Positions 33,544-45,369 of a stretch of DNA of 64,000 nucleotides are shown here, in pieces. The notes beneath the pieces are model-generated. The model had not been told where the DNA came from and made no database searches. It was given only the letters and a program-made list of their open reading frames with translations. This DNA is from Roridomyces roridus (lineage: Eukaryota > Basidiomycota > Agaricomycetes > Agaricales > Mycenaceae). The stretch lies in NCBI GenBank assembly GCA_029378245.1, contig JARKIF010000043.1:248001-312000 (forward strand). The letters run 5' to 3'. Position 1 is the first letter of the stretch. Each line of letters starts with the position of its first letter. A program made the translations under genes and the position numbers.

Positions 33544-34981
33544 GTGATGGTTCTTCCTCCCCTTTCCTCCTCATCCCCTCCTTCATTCTCCCCTGCACCC
33601 TTGGCCATGGCGCCTCTTTACGACACAACTTCTTTATCCTTATTCTATCCATCCACGAACCCACATATCTGCACATGTACTACCCCGATTCCCCATCTCG
33701 CAATACCCGCATACACATGAAAGTTACGACTCCCAGATGTCCCCTTCACGATACACTTTGTAGAGTAGTTTTAGATCATGTAACTGGCACCGAATAGAAT
33801 GTAGGCCGCGATTCTGTGAACATGACTTGGGCCTAATTTCGATTCCATCTGCGCCGGTCTGACTGGGGGCTGCCTGGCACGCTAACTTCTCAAACTCCTT
33901 CAAGACCGTGCTGCAAAGACGTCTTTGGAGCTCTAGCCCTCGACGGATGGGATTCGTATAGGGTTGAACCTTGAATTCTTTTTAGTCTGAGGCCGAAATC
34001 GCTGGAGCCTTTGACAGAACAAACTGGAGGAGAAGAAGAATGCGGCGCAGGCAGCAGGTCCATGACCCCATCTAACGATCTTTGTCGTACGCTCGCGTTA
34101 GGCTGGCCGCTGCGATCTAGAGTTCATAATAACCCCGTTGAAGCATGAATCTTTTCAACACGTTGAATTCATATTTGACCAAGGACATCTTTCACCTAGC
34201 GAGAACGCGGACCACATATTCAGCTTAAAAGTTGGGAAATCCGCCGCGCAGAAATTCAACACTGGCTATCTTGGTGATGACAGGTTTCGTCCCACGGTTG
34301 AACCACCAAGCATGTTTTTCAACTTTGAATTTGTATCCTTGAATCACAGTTGACGATACATTTCATGAGCCGATAATGGAAACCAGGACCATATATTCAG
34401 ATTGAAACATCCACTGCGCGTGCAGAACCCCTCAAGCCCAAACAGTTGTATCGAGTTCCTGGTTTTCCCACGGTTGAGATCATTTGTATCGAACCACTTT
34501 CGATACTGAGGTCAGAGGAAATCCTGTTCCACAGACATTTCGCCTGCAGCCTGCCTTTCAAAATTCATGCAAAAATTCGATATCACGCCGTCCCATAGCC
34601 TCTTTTCATCAACGTGAGGCGGCTGTCTCAGAGATCACATTTATTCCTACGGTTGAATCTGATTGTGGTTTGAAATGTGTAAGAAAGTCAATGGGATCCC
34701 CTGCTGCAGGGCTTTCTCACCACGGGTGAACTCAATTGCTCGCTCATTGAAACTTGATCCCCGATTTATCGGGGCGCTCCAACATAGCCTCATCCAATGC
34801 CGCTTGGCTTTCGGGAACATTTGGGTGGGGAACTTCGAATACATACAACAAAAACAATGTCTCAGCTGCAGCTAAGCATACTCGTATTTCCCTTCCAATT
34901 CAATCCGAATTCTTCTCAATCATAAACAACTATCGTCCACATATCAGCCACAATGCGATCGAACCAAGAAAAGACATCAAC
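33544..34981. other. Gap between genes; degenerate tandem duplication
   Basis: No gene is supported. 34207-34302 and 34388-34475 are diverged copies of one another (gacca.atattcag, cgcgcagaa/gcgcgtgcagaa, cccacggttga). The word acggttga recurs at ~34655. Confidence 0.45.
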
Positions 34982-36367
34982 TCACCTCTCCGCTCGAATC
35001 GCTGCTGACATAGAGAACGCCAGAAGAGCTGAACACAAGGCCAACAGGCCTAATGCAACTACCCGGGCAGCTCGTGAGATCCGTGGCCTGGATGAGGAAC
35101 GAGTAGTCGGAGCCTTCAAAAGGGAATGGTGCACTGCCAGTCCCCGATAAGAATCCACTTCGAAATGAAGAAGAAGGAACAAAGAAACGCACTGAACGAC
35201 ACCATAACCAGTCGGCGGACTCCTATCAAACGAACCGTGGAACGACACCACCGCGTCGCCGTCAAAGTCGGTTGGGAAGGACGAAGGGGAAGGCGAGGAG
35301 GGTGTTTGGTAGAATTTGATGTCCAGAGGCACGGAATGTGCTTGGAAGAATAACGCGGGAGGAATATTATTATCTGGCACCTCACACCACGCGTTGTCCC
35401 TGTCCGCCTCCAGCAACAGACTAATTTGGTCCCCAGGCATGAACCCTGTATACTGCGGGTCGCCTACCGGATCTGCGTCAGGGTTCCATAGCGTCGTGCA
35501 ATCCGGGAACCCATAAAACCCAGGTCCCGTCGTCAAATCGACGAATTCAACTTCGTCAGCGGGATTGTCGTTGACGAACATTTCGGTGAGGCCGGTGACG
35601 TTGTCGATGGACGCCCCATTTTCCACAACATAGAGATTCTGTGACGACGCGGGGTGGAAAGCGAAGCCGGCGGGGTTGCGGATACCATAAGCCAAGATTT
35701 GGCCTGTGGACCATTGGAGCGGGGGACTTGTGCATTGGCTTGGGGAAGGGAGGAGAAAGCGACGGATTTGAGAACGTCCAGAGTTGGGATCGCGTGCCGT
35801 TGGGTCGATGTTAGTTAACGGGCCGTTGGCTACCAGCATGAAGGTCCCCGAACCGAATTGCTGAAGTTGCAGAGTATGAGTGGTCAACTCTGAGACGAAT
35901 AAGCAAAAATCTTCGTTAAAGAGTTAGTTGAACTAACCGCCGTCGGCGGGTACACCATCCACGACAACGCACGGTGCTGCTCCACTCACCGCCTTCTGCG
36001 TGGCGTCGTAGACATACCGAAGAACCTGAGACCCCGTGCTGACATACAGCGAAGAACCGTCGATTTGAATGCCCTGCGTGAACCCCGTGTTCGCAATAAC
36101 CACAGTCCGATCCCAACCATCAACACCGCCGCTGGTCGCAGGACTGAATGCCGTCACACCAAATCCGCGTTCGACGACGAGGATGTTTTCTTCCGCATCG
36201 AGAGTGATTCCACGCGGGGTGGTGAGTTTGGAGAAGATAACGCTGGCTGAGAATCCGGGGGCAACAGTTACGGGTGCTTGGAAGGGTATACCGGAGGCTT
36301 GGAAGGTCGTTTGAGCGCCGGTGAGGGAGAACGCTGCGAGAAGCGCGAAGGGAATGAGAGCCTTCAT
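34982..36367 (-). CDS. Secreted AA12-like pyranose dehydrogenase (PQQ-type beta-propeller)
   Basis: Starts at ATG 36367 with a signal peptide (MKALIPFALLAAFSLTGA). The body shows the glucose/sorbosone dehydrogenase propeller pattern: APGFSASVIFSKLTTPRGIT, ILVVERGFGVTAF, GIRNPAGFAFHP, LYVVENGASID, NPADEVEFVDL, FYGFPDCTTLWNP and LFFQAHSVPLDIKFY, then SFHGSFDRSPPTGYGVV. A 59-nt intron (gtgcgtttc...ggcag) joins VV to APFPFEGSDYSFLIQATDL and ends CPGSCIRPVGLVF...SSDSSGE. AA12 enzymes are PQQ-dependent sugar oxidoreductases, extracellular in basidiomycetes (known). A donor follows SSGE at 34981; the short last exon beyond it (34.7-34.9 kb) has two possible acceptors and is not fixed. Confidence 0.8.
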
Positions 36368-36404
36368 GTCGAGCGTGTGGGGAACAGCGGACCAGTCCAA
36401 GTCT

Positions 36405-36414
36405 CTTATATATA
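36405..36414 (-). promoter_or_regulatory. TATA box of the AA12-like gene
   Basis: TATATATAAG on the minus strand, ~40 bp upstream of the ATG at 36367, a good match in sequence and position. Confidence 0.6.
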
Positions 36415-36515
36415 CTCACCTCCCATGTCATGATGTAGATCCGCACCGGTGCCTGGCTGCCAAATTTGAGCGCTTGGAAAAAAAAAGCAATTTATCAAGT
36501 CGTAGTAGCCGCAGT

Positions 36516-38373
36516 TTATTCTTTCAGCAATACCACGTCGACGTCGGCCCCGCCCACTTTGACAGTCACCTTGATGTTGCCTTCCGCCTTCCTCACCTCG
36601 ACCAGCTCCCCGCCAATGTACACACCGTAATTCCCCATGGGGAGGTTGCAGAACACCGGCTCGATTCTATGCATCGAATTAGTCTCGATCCCAGTCAAAA
36701 CTTGGCAACACTCACGTCTTGTCCGCGCCATCCCATGTTCTTACCGTAAGCACCATCGCCCCCTTCGCCGAGTCCCACTCGCCCCTCAAAAAATTAACCC
36801 CGCTCCCAAGATCAACCCCATCGACGTACGGCGCCTTGGCGAAATACTCCTCATCCCACGGCCTCTCCCACATCTTCTTCTGCCCATCCGGCACATTGAG
36901 CCTCGCATACCCAATAGCCGCATTCCCCGTAAACGGATCGACACGAATCCAATTACCCTCTCCATCCTCGGCGCCGTCTCGACGTGGGTAGTACAACCCT
37001 CCCTCCTCCCACGTGGGGTTCAAGAACGCGTCAGCGTGACGGAGGAGGCCGTTCAACCTCTCCGGGGAATCCACTTCCGACAACCACATTGCAGCGTATC
37101 CGAAATCTGGCACGGAAAAACGCGTGCCATCGGGTGTGGGACCGGTGATGCTCCGCGCTTTGGCGAGCGTAGCCGGGTCGCTTGGGTCAGCGTTTTCCTC
37201 CTGCACGAGTTTACGAATCGTGTTCCCGACGGCGGCGCTGTTCATGTTGATGCGGTCCTCGTTGGGGATGGGCGTGAAGAAGCCGAGGGATTGGGAGGGG
37301 TAGAGGGCGTGTATTTGTTCGGAATTCCATGAATTCATGAATGCGCAGCCCCTGGATTCATATTTAGTAGAGATTTCGTCGAGTGGGTCGGGGCTTACCA
37401 TGCTGTGAAGCCGATTGTGCGCGGTGGGATCTTCTTGTCTTGTTTGACGAGGTACATGCTGACGAAGAGCCCATCGGGCTGGTGGAACCCGCCCTTGGCT
37501 TTCCATGCTGCCGTGTACTTCTCGAGCGCAGGACCGACAATGTTCGTTTTGTTCCGAATGTCGTTGTATCGGATCGCGATGAGCTGAGCAGTCAGTTAGA
37601 GTTGAGAGGATGATATTGTCATTGAAACTTACAGGGAATTGGTTGCAGATGACGAAGCTGAATAGAAATCAGATGGGTGTCTGAGTATTTACTATTTTGA
37701 ACGTACACGTTGTTGGGCTCGCAGCACACCCCCATCCAATTCTCGCGCTCCATCTCTTTGAGGATGGCGTCTTGAAGCGAGCTGCGGTTGTACGAAAACG
37801 TCTCGGGACCCATACCCCAGAAAATCGGGTCCCACTTGAACGTGAGAGCGTCAGGCGCGTCGTATTTGTCGTCGTTGAACAACATCGCATGAAGTGAGAC
37901 CATCAGCAGTAGATGCCCCGAATACTAGACGTTTGAATCAATTAATTAAAGAATGCTCAAGATAGACAGACGCGCACCATGATGTTCTCCCGAACAATCG
38001 GGTCGGGCCACGGTTTCCTGAGCTCGGTGATATCGGGATCGACAAACCGCCCACTCTGGCTTGTGAGATACCAATACGCCCACACTTCCTTCATCAGCAT
38101 CTTCCCAATGAGCGCCTCGAGGAGAGTCTTGAATGGCGCACGCAGAGCGGGGAGACGGTGATAGTGCGCGACTGCGGCTCCGTACGCCACCGTGGCTAGC
38201 TGGTAACGAAACGAGTCGAGCCACTCTGGGCCTGAGAGCTGCGAGCCCATGTGTGGCCATTCCCCAGGAAGCGCGCTGGCTAGGTTGTGGAAGTGGCGCA
38301 GATGCCCTGCTTGGAGGGGTGAAAGCTTTGGGAAGTCGAGGAGGAAGTCGGGTGGGAGGGTTTGAGGGAACAT
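36516..38373 (-). CDS. Linalool dehydratase/isomerase-domain protein
   Basis: Exons read from ATG 38373 (MFPQTLPPDFLLDFPKL) to stop 36516. Landmarks: RHFHNLASALPGEWPHMG; LMKEVWAYWYLTSQSG; DPIFWGMGPETFSYN; GVCCEPNNVF, followed after an intron by VICNQFP; then NIVGPALEKYTAAWKAKGGF and TIGFTAWGCAFMNSW. The family is known from the bacterial linalool dehydratase/isomerase, where two Cys nine residues apart act in catalysis; here the second Cys of CCEPNN and the Cys of VICNQ have that same spacing. Fungal homologues act on terpenoid-like substrates in secondary metabolism, but the substrate here is unknown. No terpene cyclase is visible nearby. About six short introns. Confidence 0.75.
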
Positions 38374-38402
38374 TGAAGGGAGACAGGGAGAAGCTGCGTA
38401 TT

Positions 38403-38411
38403 AAATATACC
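38403..38411 (-). promoter_or_regulatory. TATA box of the Ldi-domain gene
   Basis: TATATTTAA on the minus strand, ~30 bp upstream of the ATG at 38373. Confidence 0.5.
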
Positions 38412-39369
38412 AGCTCGGCACAATGACGGATGTGATGAGGCGATATCGATAGGCAAATCATGACCCGATGCCGCGGGAGCGCGTCAGCCAAGCATCAGCG
38501 CAGTCGATATGGTTGCTGTCCGCGACTCCGCGCGGCATCGGCTTCCACGAAACCACCCCCTGGTCCAAACCGCAGACGCCGATGGGAACCGGAGATGAAC
38601 ATGGAGCGTAGATTACATTTTGATTGGATGATTGTCCCACCAAGAGCCGACCCTTGTGGCGTGCATGTTCCAATACTGCGTGCGCAGTTCGACATAGGGA
38701 CAGTTCTCTCACAGCTCCGCCGACAAAACCGCGTCGGATTAAACGACAGCGGTCTACCGTCTTCGGCGAGCCGCATCCCTGGAATTCTGGGTGAGCAATT
38801 GCGCCGGATTTGGAACCTCCGTGATTACCGACTAACACCCTTTTCTTTCGCTTGTGTTGGAGGGTCGGGGGTGGGCTGAGCAGCGGGGATGAGCCATCAA
38901 GCTGGCGGAGTGGAAGCGGCAAGAAGCAAGCCGAGATGCACAAGGACTAACTAGACCACACCGACGACACCGCCACTGATGGCGGCTCCAGCCTTTGCCT
39001 CAACGTGAGTCGCAATATGTGTAAGTCAAATTATTCTGTACCAAAGTCAAGTTGGATACTCCATACCGTGATAATTGAACAAAACCAAGGGTTCTAGGCC
39101 AGAAATGAATCGACGAGTGGAAACGGAATACATGCTGCTACATACTGTAGCGGTTAACAACAAAATATTGAGGGAAAAGCAGATCACGACAAGGTTTCTG
39201 TGAAATATTGCAGCTGGTCGAGCACTCCTTAAGTATCATTTCGAGCTTGCGATTTCTGATGGAAACGGCGGCCCGCAGTGCCGGTTGCTTCCGTGATCAG
39301 TCGGCCATGTGTAATGCCATCACTATGGGGCTCCGGTTAACCAACGCCCGGTTTTTTCGTCTGCCCACC
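38412..39369. other. Intergenic gap between divergent genes
   Basis: Both neighbouring genes are transcribed away from this gap. Open frames exist but none has a start, splice pattern or motif that supports a gene. Confidence 0.4.
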
Positions 39370-40163
39370 ATGAGCGGGGGCAAGATCGACTGCTACATGG
39401 ACTGCTCGTCCTTCTACAGCATCCTCGCCTTCAAGTACCTCCTCAAGCAACGTCCCATCCTCGCCACGCACAAAGTCGACGTCGAATTCCACCCAATCTT
39501 TCTCGGAGGCGTCAATCAGGGCAGCGGCAACAAGCCTCCGTGGTCCCTTCCCGCAAAGGGTGCTTACAGCAAGTTCGACACCCTACGGTCGCAAAAGTAC
39601 CACGGTCTCTCGGGAATCGAGCCCCCTCCGTTCTTCCCAGCGCTGACTCTCCTCGTGCGTCGGGTCCCCACTATCTCCTCCGAAGCAAACATCTGACTGC
39701 TCCTCCCTAGCCCCAACGCGCTCTATGCTACATTAAAGACCACTTCCCCCAGTCCACCTTTGAGCAGGCCTGGCTCGGCATGTTGGATACCCTCTGGATT
39801 CCCCCTCAATCCAATATCGCCGAGCCAGCGGCGTTCCGTCAATGTCTCGTCTCGATGAAACTCTTCTCGGACGCCGAGGTCGACGCGATCTGCACCGCTG
39901 CGACGCAGCAAGAGTGGAAAGACCGGCTTACCGCTAATACGAAGAAGGTGCTGGACCTAGGAGCGTTTGGTGCGCCGTGGAGCTGGGTGAGGAACGCGCA
40001 GGGGCAGGAGGAGCCGTTCTTTGGGAGTGATAGGTGCGTTTGTTGAATCTATCCAGCCCGCGTTTGTCTGACCAAGATGAATGCAAGGTTCCACTTTATG
40101 TGGGAGTTCCTCGGGTTGCCGTGGAAGGATATCGAGCTTCTGACTAACACCGCCAAGTTGTGA
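39370..40163 (+). CDS. Kappa-class glutathione S-transferase / DsbA-like protein
   Basis: Three exons (39370-39654, 39711-40033, 40088-40163) give 227 residues, normal for the family. The N-terminus KIDCYMDCSSFYSILAF fits the start of kappa-class GSTs (D-x-x-S-xx-S/Y thioredoxin-like strand and loop). LEQ-type blocks follow: VEFHPIFLGGVNQGSGNKPP, and near the end DLGAFGAPWSWVRN (the cis-Pro-like AFGAP motif) and FFGSDRFHFMWEFLG, typical of the FGxDR end of 2-hydroxychromene-2-carboxylate isomerase/GSTK proteins. It probably conjugates or reduces small toxic molecules in peroxisome or mitochondrion (inference from the family). The ATG at 39370 is chosen because the fold starts there. Confidence 0.85.
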
Positions 40164-40910
40164 AATTGTACTCCTGCAATTCATTCGATTGTTACTTGGC
40201 ATGCCCTCGTCTCCTGGTTTCCCGCTATGACGTCCACAAGCAATTGTGTTGGTGTATTCTCGACCAGATTTCGATCTCCTCCGGGACCCCAGAAATCACG
40301 GGCACTGCTTTCTGTTCGTCGCGGTGTTTGTGGACGCCATCGCTCGACTTCGGAGCGGAGGATCGTCGCAACCATGAAAATCTCGGCTCAACGACCGACA
40401 ACTGACGTGTACAGCAGCTGTCGAGGTCGCTTCCGGTCGACAGCACGCTCGGTGGAGAGATACTCATCGCCACACAGACTGCATAGGATGGATGTCGACG
40501 GCTGATATGCGGATTAGCGCCGGGCGGATAGCTCCAAGGTGCGAATCCTTTAAGAGCGGAGTGGGGCGTCCTGGCGATGCGCGCGCTGCTCCGCCTCTCT
40601 TCTTTCCGACTTCCTCTAGATCTTTCCTCCGCTGGCTGCGTTCAAGAGTTCACTTCTTGTATATGCCACCCATCTGCACATCTTGTTCCTGGTGAGCGAC
40701 TGCGTTTTCATATACCAAAAGCGTCGCCTGAATCCAAACCTCGCACATAGTTTTCGAGCTCTCTTTCTCTCTAGATGTCTTTTGGCCCTCAGTCAGCTTG
40801 TCAGTTCGCGAGCGTCTGTTTTACCCGAGCCTCATGGGTGTAACGTGGGCCAAGACCTGTCGCGGTGAATCCAGTTCGCGTTACATATTTAATGTCAAGT
40901 TGAAGTCGCG
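40164..40910. other. Gap before the paralogue array
   Basis: No gene is supported. A same-frame open extension of array member 1 runs back to 40798, so part of this stretch may be its 5' end. Confidence 0.4.
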
Positions 40911-41928
40911 ATGGCAGGACGTGTGGACTCATGCCACCACCACCACGCCGCGATCTCGCCACCAACGGTGTATCGCAGTCGGTTTTCATGTACGATCTCC
41001 CTCCTTTCTCCTGCCAATTGAAGCTGAATTAGGGCCCGGAATGTATAGAACAGCTCTCGTAGCAGGCATCCTCTTCGGCGCGCTCGTTCTATTCGGGGCA
41101 CTGGGATGTGTGTTCGTGAAATGGAAGCGAAGTCGTCGGAAAGCCGCAAATATAGCCAGTGCGGGTCAACAACGGCTGAGGAAGGCTCCACCACGAACGT
41201 ATACATGGAAACCTACGTCTTCGGCTGATAGTGGCGGTGGTGGCGGATTGCAGATAAACTTGAAGAATCCCGCCGCCGCCGATTCAGCTGGATGGATGTC
41301 AACTGCGCATCTACGACCACCACCGCCGTCGCTCTTACCTCGGGGGTCCTGGGAAGGGTATGTCTACCTCGCTTCCAGTGGTGGGGATCATGGCTATGAT
41401 TATGAGGCGGATCCGGAGGTCGAAGGAGCGACGCTTCAAGATTTCTCGACCATTTCGACGCGGGGTTGGTATGTGTCGAACCAGGTTAAGAGGGCGAGGC
41501 GGAAGGAGAGGGAGTTGGAGGAGTTGGAGCTGGATTCAGATGAGGAGAGGATAGCCTCGCCATCGCATGCGTCCACGCCAGAGATGATTTCGATCCAGAC
41601 GATTTCGTTGTTGAGTTTGCCGACATTGGGTCTGGAGGACGCGGATGCCGCGACGGATGCGGAGGGTTCTGATGAGTCTTCGGGGCGTGGGGATGGAGAT
41701 GGAGATAGCGGAAGTGCGACGACGGTGGGTCACCATGACGTTGGTGGCGCGTCGAGCGACAGCCATAGCTTCACCACCATCGTGCCGCCCAAGGCGATTA
41801 TCTCGACTCGAGATCGATGTCGGCGTTCCGGATCCGAAGTCATACGGGAGCAGAACTCGAGGAAAAGGTTTTTGCAGGTGCATAACCCGGAGCGCTCTCG
41901 TCCGCCGCGCGGTCGTCGGAGGGATTAA
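40911..41928 (+). CDS. Array member 1: divergent TM protein of the ISNQ family
   Basis: Best model: exon 40911-40989, 43-nt intron, exon 41033-41928, 324 residues. The TM helix is ALVAGILFGALVLFGALGCV, followed by the basic KWKRSRRKAAN. The family block is altered (STRGWYVSNQVKRARRKERE) and comes after GSWEGYVYL, the counterpart of the TSWQ element in other members. The tail is long, acidic and Ser-rich, and the C-terminal coiled coil and PPxY are missing. No signal peptide is evident in this model; the frame is also open back to 40798 without splicing, so the start is uncertain. It is the first and most distant member of the array. Confidence 0.6.
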
Positions 41929-42509
41929 TTTTGAGGTGAGGGTTTCAGATGATTGTTTGGATGTTTTGGATTTGGGATGACGATTCTGCAGATTATGTTA
42001 TATTTATGGCCTGTCGAGTGAACGTAGAAGCTACTCTATTGAGAAATCCTGATCTGCGTAACGGTTGGTGCGGAACTCGGGGCACGCCTTGTATTTCCTC
42101 TTGCGTAGGTGCTACTCTCCATTAAAATTGATGCGCGCCTCGAGACGTTCATTCAATTGGTCGCAAGGCTATGCGGTATTTCCATCAGCGCCGAGGGAGT
42201 ACATCATCGGCCTTCTGGCCATCCTCCCAGAAAAATCTCATGCTGTCTGATTTACATCGTTCTCAACACCTGAGAATCTGCCATACATTTTCTGGGATCA
42301 GCAACAGCCTCTGTCGCTACCGGCTGGTACCACAAAACCGACGCCCTGATACTATGGCAGCGGACTGCCAGCGAAGTGGTACATAATCCTGTGACTCACG
42401 GTGAGGATCGAGCTTTTGGGTCTTCTTCCACCCATCCACCCACTCTCTATCTTCTTTTTCTTCTTCCGACTTTGTTCGATCGCCGGCTTTGATAGTGCGG
42501 TGCAGGTTT
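41929..42509. other. Gap between array members 1 and 2
   Basis: No gene supported; it probably contains the 3' end of member 1 and the promoter of member 2. Confidence 0.4.
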
Positions 42510-43498
42510 ATGCAGTCTGTTAGAGTATTCCATTCGTTCTCGTGGTGAGTCACCCTTGTATTCGCGGGTTGGGGTGGTTCTAATCTTTGGATTATTAGGT
42601 GCTTTTCCATACACCTTCTCTGCCAATTTGGCGCGGCGAGTTCGTATGTGATACCGCATGGGTCCAGGTGCGTTACAATACATACTCAGAAGAGTCCCAT
42701 GCTTCCAACACGGGTAGATCTTTTCGTAAACGCGATATTGTAATCGACCAAGTAGACGGGTCGAGGACAAGTTTCAACATGTGCGCCCTTTCTTACTTCA
42801 TTCAACTCGCCTCTGACAAGGGCTCAAAAAGATCCAATAACCCGGCAGTACTCGTCGGTCCTATCGTCGCTGTACTCGTACTATGTGGGGTGGTCATCTG
42901 GCTTATCAAGCGGAACAGTAGCCCTCCCCCGGCACCGCTGCCGCTTCCAGAAGCCTCAACGGAGAAGCCACACCCCCTCCCCATGCAATACGAACCAAGC
43001 ATCCCCGCAGCACGCTCGTCTTGGGAGGGATACGTGGAGGTGCCTTTAGCGTTGAACCACGGCCAAAGCGGAGCAGGGGCTGGGGCGACGCTACAGCCTT
43101 CCTTCTCCGTGTCGACGCGCAAGTTGTACATTTCCAACCAGATCAAGCGCGCACGGCAGAAGGAGAGGGAGCTCGAGCGCGTTTCCGTCAGTTTCCCTTC
43201 AGTACGAACGGCGAGCACGAGTCGCGGTGCGGCGGCATCTCCATCTTCGGAAGACGGGGAGAGCGCTACTTCGAAGAGTGATAGGACTGTACGGCAGTCG
43301 AGGCAGTCTTTCACGGCGGAGACGGAAACGGAAACGGACGCGGATACGGTTAGGCATTCGCCAAGTCGGGAGTCGCTGCAGGAGAGGCTGTATGGCGCGC
43401 GGGACGAAATCGAGATGTTGAATTCGAGGATAAGGGAGTTGGAGGGTGGTGCGGTGCGGGGACCCAGGTCACCGGGGATCGTTGAAGTGAGGAGATGA
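42510..43498 (+). CDS. Array member 2: divergent TM protein of the ISNQ family
   Basis: Three exons (42510-42544, 42599-42667, 42718-43498) give 294 residues. The signal peptide is formed only by splicing exon 1 to exon 2 (MQSVRVFHSFSW, then CFSIHLLCQFGAASS). A short ectodomain (RKRDIVIDQVDG) is followed by the TM helix VLVGPIVAVLVLCGVVIWLI. SSWEGYVEV and the family block STRKLYISNQIKRARQKERE come next, then a Ser-rich acidic region and a C-terminal coiled coil (LQERLYGARDEIEMLNSRIR). The protein ends without PPxY. A small additional intron near 42781 is possible but not needed. Confidence 0.65.
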
Positions 43499-43917
43499 GG
43501 TTGAGATGGTGAGCCTTTCAAGTTCTGTTTGGAACAGCGAAATTCTAATGGTGCGGATCTAAAGGTCTCCATTTTATCGTCTGTGCAGTCTGTATCAGTA
43601 AATTTCACTCCTCGGGCTTTTCAAATTTCCGATGCCTTACATCTGCCCCTGGACTGACCGGTACTGACCATGGACCGGTGATACCAAAGTTGCATCAAAT
43701 TCAACTTGATCTGTTTGTACATGTTCTATTCTACTCTTTGCTTCCTCCCCTCATGTGCAGAATCAAGCTTCTGGATTCTCTCCTTATTCTGCTCTTTCTC
43801 ACACCCGGCCATGTATCTGGCGCTGTCGGCTGCATGCATACCCTTGTTCTGCTCGCCAAAACATTCCCCCACACTACGGTTGCAAATCCAGATGCCGTCG
43901 AATGCGTGGATACGATC

Positions 43918-43972
43918 TATCTTCCAAGACGGTCACTTACACAGCTTGATAAGACTCCGAAAATATCTGCAG
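43918..43972 (+). promoter_or_regulatory. Conserved upstream block of array member 3
   Basis: tatcttccaagacgg, acttacacagcttgat and tccgaaaatatctg, in this order. The same block precedes members 5 (49960-50012), 6 (51605-51655) and 7 (53464-53515). It stands 90-230 bp before the TATA-like site of each, so it is a candidate activator site, or part of an untranslated exon. Confidence 0.5.
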
Positions 43973-44096
43973 GTTGTTCTTCTATAACCATTGCCGACAC
44001 GATGAAGCTCGCCATCCGGGAGGTGAGAGATATCAGGTACTTCGGTCATCTCGGACATCTGGCAGATCCACCATCTCCATCTCTGCCAACGAAACT

Positions 44097-44104
44097 TTAT
44101 ATAG
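44097..44104 (+). promoter_or_regulatory. TATA-like core promoter of array member 3
   Basis: tttatata followed by ggaatgcgcttggg, 75-80 bp upstream of the ATG. Members 5, 6 and 7 share the form acatata(g/a)gaatg.gcttggg. Confidence 0.55.
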
Positions 44105-44178
44105 GAATGCGCTTGGGGTCTTCTTGACGAACATCCTCCTTACCTTCCCTTCCTCTGCCCACCTGTTTCACTGGAGAA

Positions 44179-45141
44179 ATGACTCTGGCAGGCTCGGGGC
44201 GTGCTCTATTGTTACTTTCTCTTTGTTGGTTGCGACCGCTCTCCGTCGGCGCAAGACCAGTTTCTATTCTGTCCCGCAGGTGAGTTGCCGCTATTCTTAG
44301 CGGGAAGATCACTACCTAACGGTGCTGGTCAGTCAGGCCCTCTCCAAGCGGCACAGATCAGCCCTGCGACGGTCGGGTGTTCACACTTCCGAGCACTACG
44401 TTCCCATCGTACAACTCGCTGAGCTCAATGGCCCAAAGCTCCTGGCGGCCGCGACTGTGCCCCCATCCAAACGAAGGCAAGTACATAGCCTCAATTCGAC
44501 TAATCATATCGCTGAAGAATTACAGTACTGTTGTAACTCCTGGCCCCATCATTGAACCCGCCCTAATTGCAGGGGCCGTTGTTGCCGTCATCATTGCTGT
44601 TCCGTTTATTATCATGCTCTGCCGTCGGAAAAGAGTGCCCAGCAAAAAGACGAGCATAACGAGCCAACCATCTCTCCCGGAACCCGAGTCTGGCAACCCC
44701 GAACCCGCATACAACATATTCCACACCTCTTGGCAGGAACACGCAGACGATCTTCGGTCTATTGGCCGGACTTTGACCTCCTCTTCGTCTGCCAGTACAA
44801 CTCGCCAGTTGTATATCTCAAATCAGATCAACAGGGCTCGGGAAAAAGTGAAGGAGCTGGAGGAGTTGTCGTCGTTTTTGCTGCGCTCTGCGTCCTCTGC
44901 GTCCAATATTCAAAGCGATCCGCAGAAGGGTGCAGAGCCGCAGGCGGCGGATACCATTTTCACGGCTCAAGAAGACAATCCCGGTCTTCTGAATCGGGCA
45001 TTGGAGGAACGACTGCGGCGTGCGTTGGATGATATTGAGCAGCTGAATTTGCGGATGCAGGAGATGGAGCGGCAGAGGGAATCAGAGTGGGCTCTCGGAC
45101 TTTCGGACGAGTTTCCTCCTGGATACAGCGAACTCGAATGA
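44179..45141 (+). CDS. Array member 3: signal peptide-TM-coiled-coil protein with C-terminal PPGY
   Basis: Exons 44179-44279, 44333-44476 and 44526-45141 give 286 residues. The signal peptide is MTLAGSGRALLLLSLCWLRP. The ectodomain is short (~70 residues) and partly rearranged compared with members 5 and 7. The second intron is GC-AG (donor gcaagt at 44477). TM: ALIAGAVVAVIIAVPFIIML, then CRRKR. Cytosolic part: FHTSWQEHADDL, then TTRQLYISNQINRAREKV and LEELSSFLL, then a coiled coil (LEERLRRALDDIEQLNLRMQ), and the end DEFPPGYSELE. PPxY is the classic ligand of WW domains, as in Nedd4/Rsp5 ubiquitin ligases. Function unknown; a receptor-like or adaptor role is an inference. The gene appears intact. 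Confidence 0.75.
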
Positions 45142-45369
45142 TGATACATTAATCTTCTGCGATTTTCCAACCAGAGTATCACGTGTCAAATGTCCAACTT
45201 GCGATCATTGTTTGGACGGCATTTGTTCCACTCCTTGCTTCCTCCCCTCATGTGCGAAATCGACCGTGCGGATTTTTTATCCCTGTGGTCTTCAATTTCT
45301 GGTTCCGGCTTATTCAATACTTGGGCTCTCGCGAACTTGACTTGTCTCATTTCCCTCTACACCGCCAGA
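45142..45369. repeat. Array 3' flank, copy after member 3
   Basis: Includes caacttgcgatcattgtttg and gacggcatttgttccactcc, then ttgcttcctcccctcatgtg. The same segment follows members 5 (~51270-51345), 6 (~52920-52985) and 7 (~54770-54835), with decayed copies near 53262, 59175 and 61160. Confidence 0.7.

Larger units (their letters stand above)
43499..44178. other. Gap between array members 2 and 3
   Basis: Contains a copy of the repeated array 3' flank (tgctt.ctcccctcatgtg near 43740), a conserved upstream block at 43918-43972 and a TATA-like site at 44097-44104. Short open frames here shift between copies elsewhere in the array and are not supported as genes. Confidence 0.55.
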
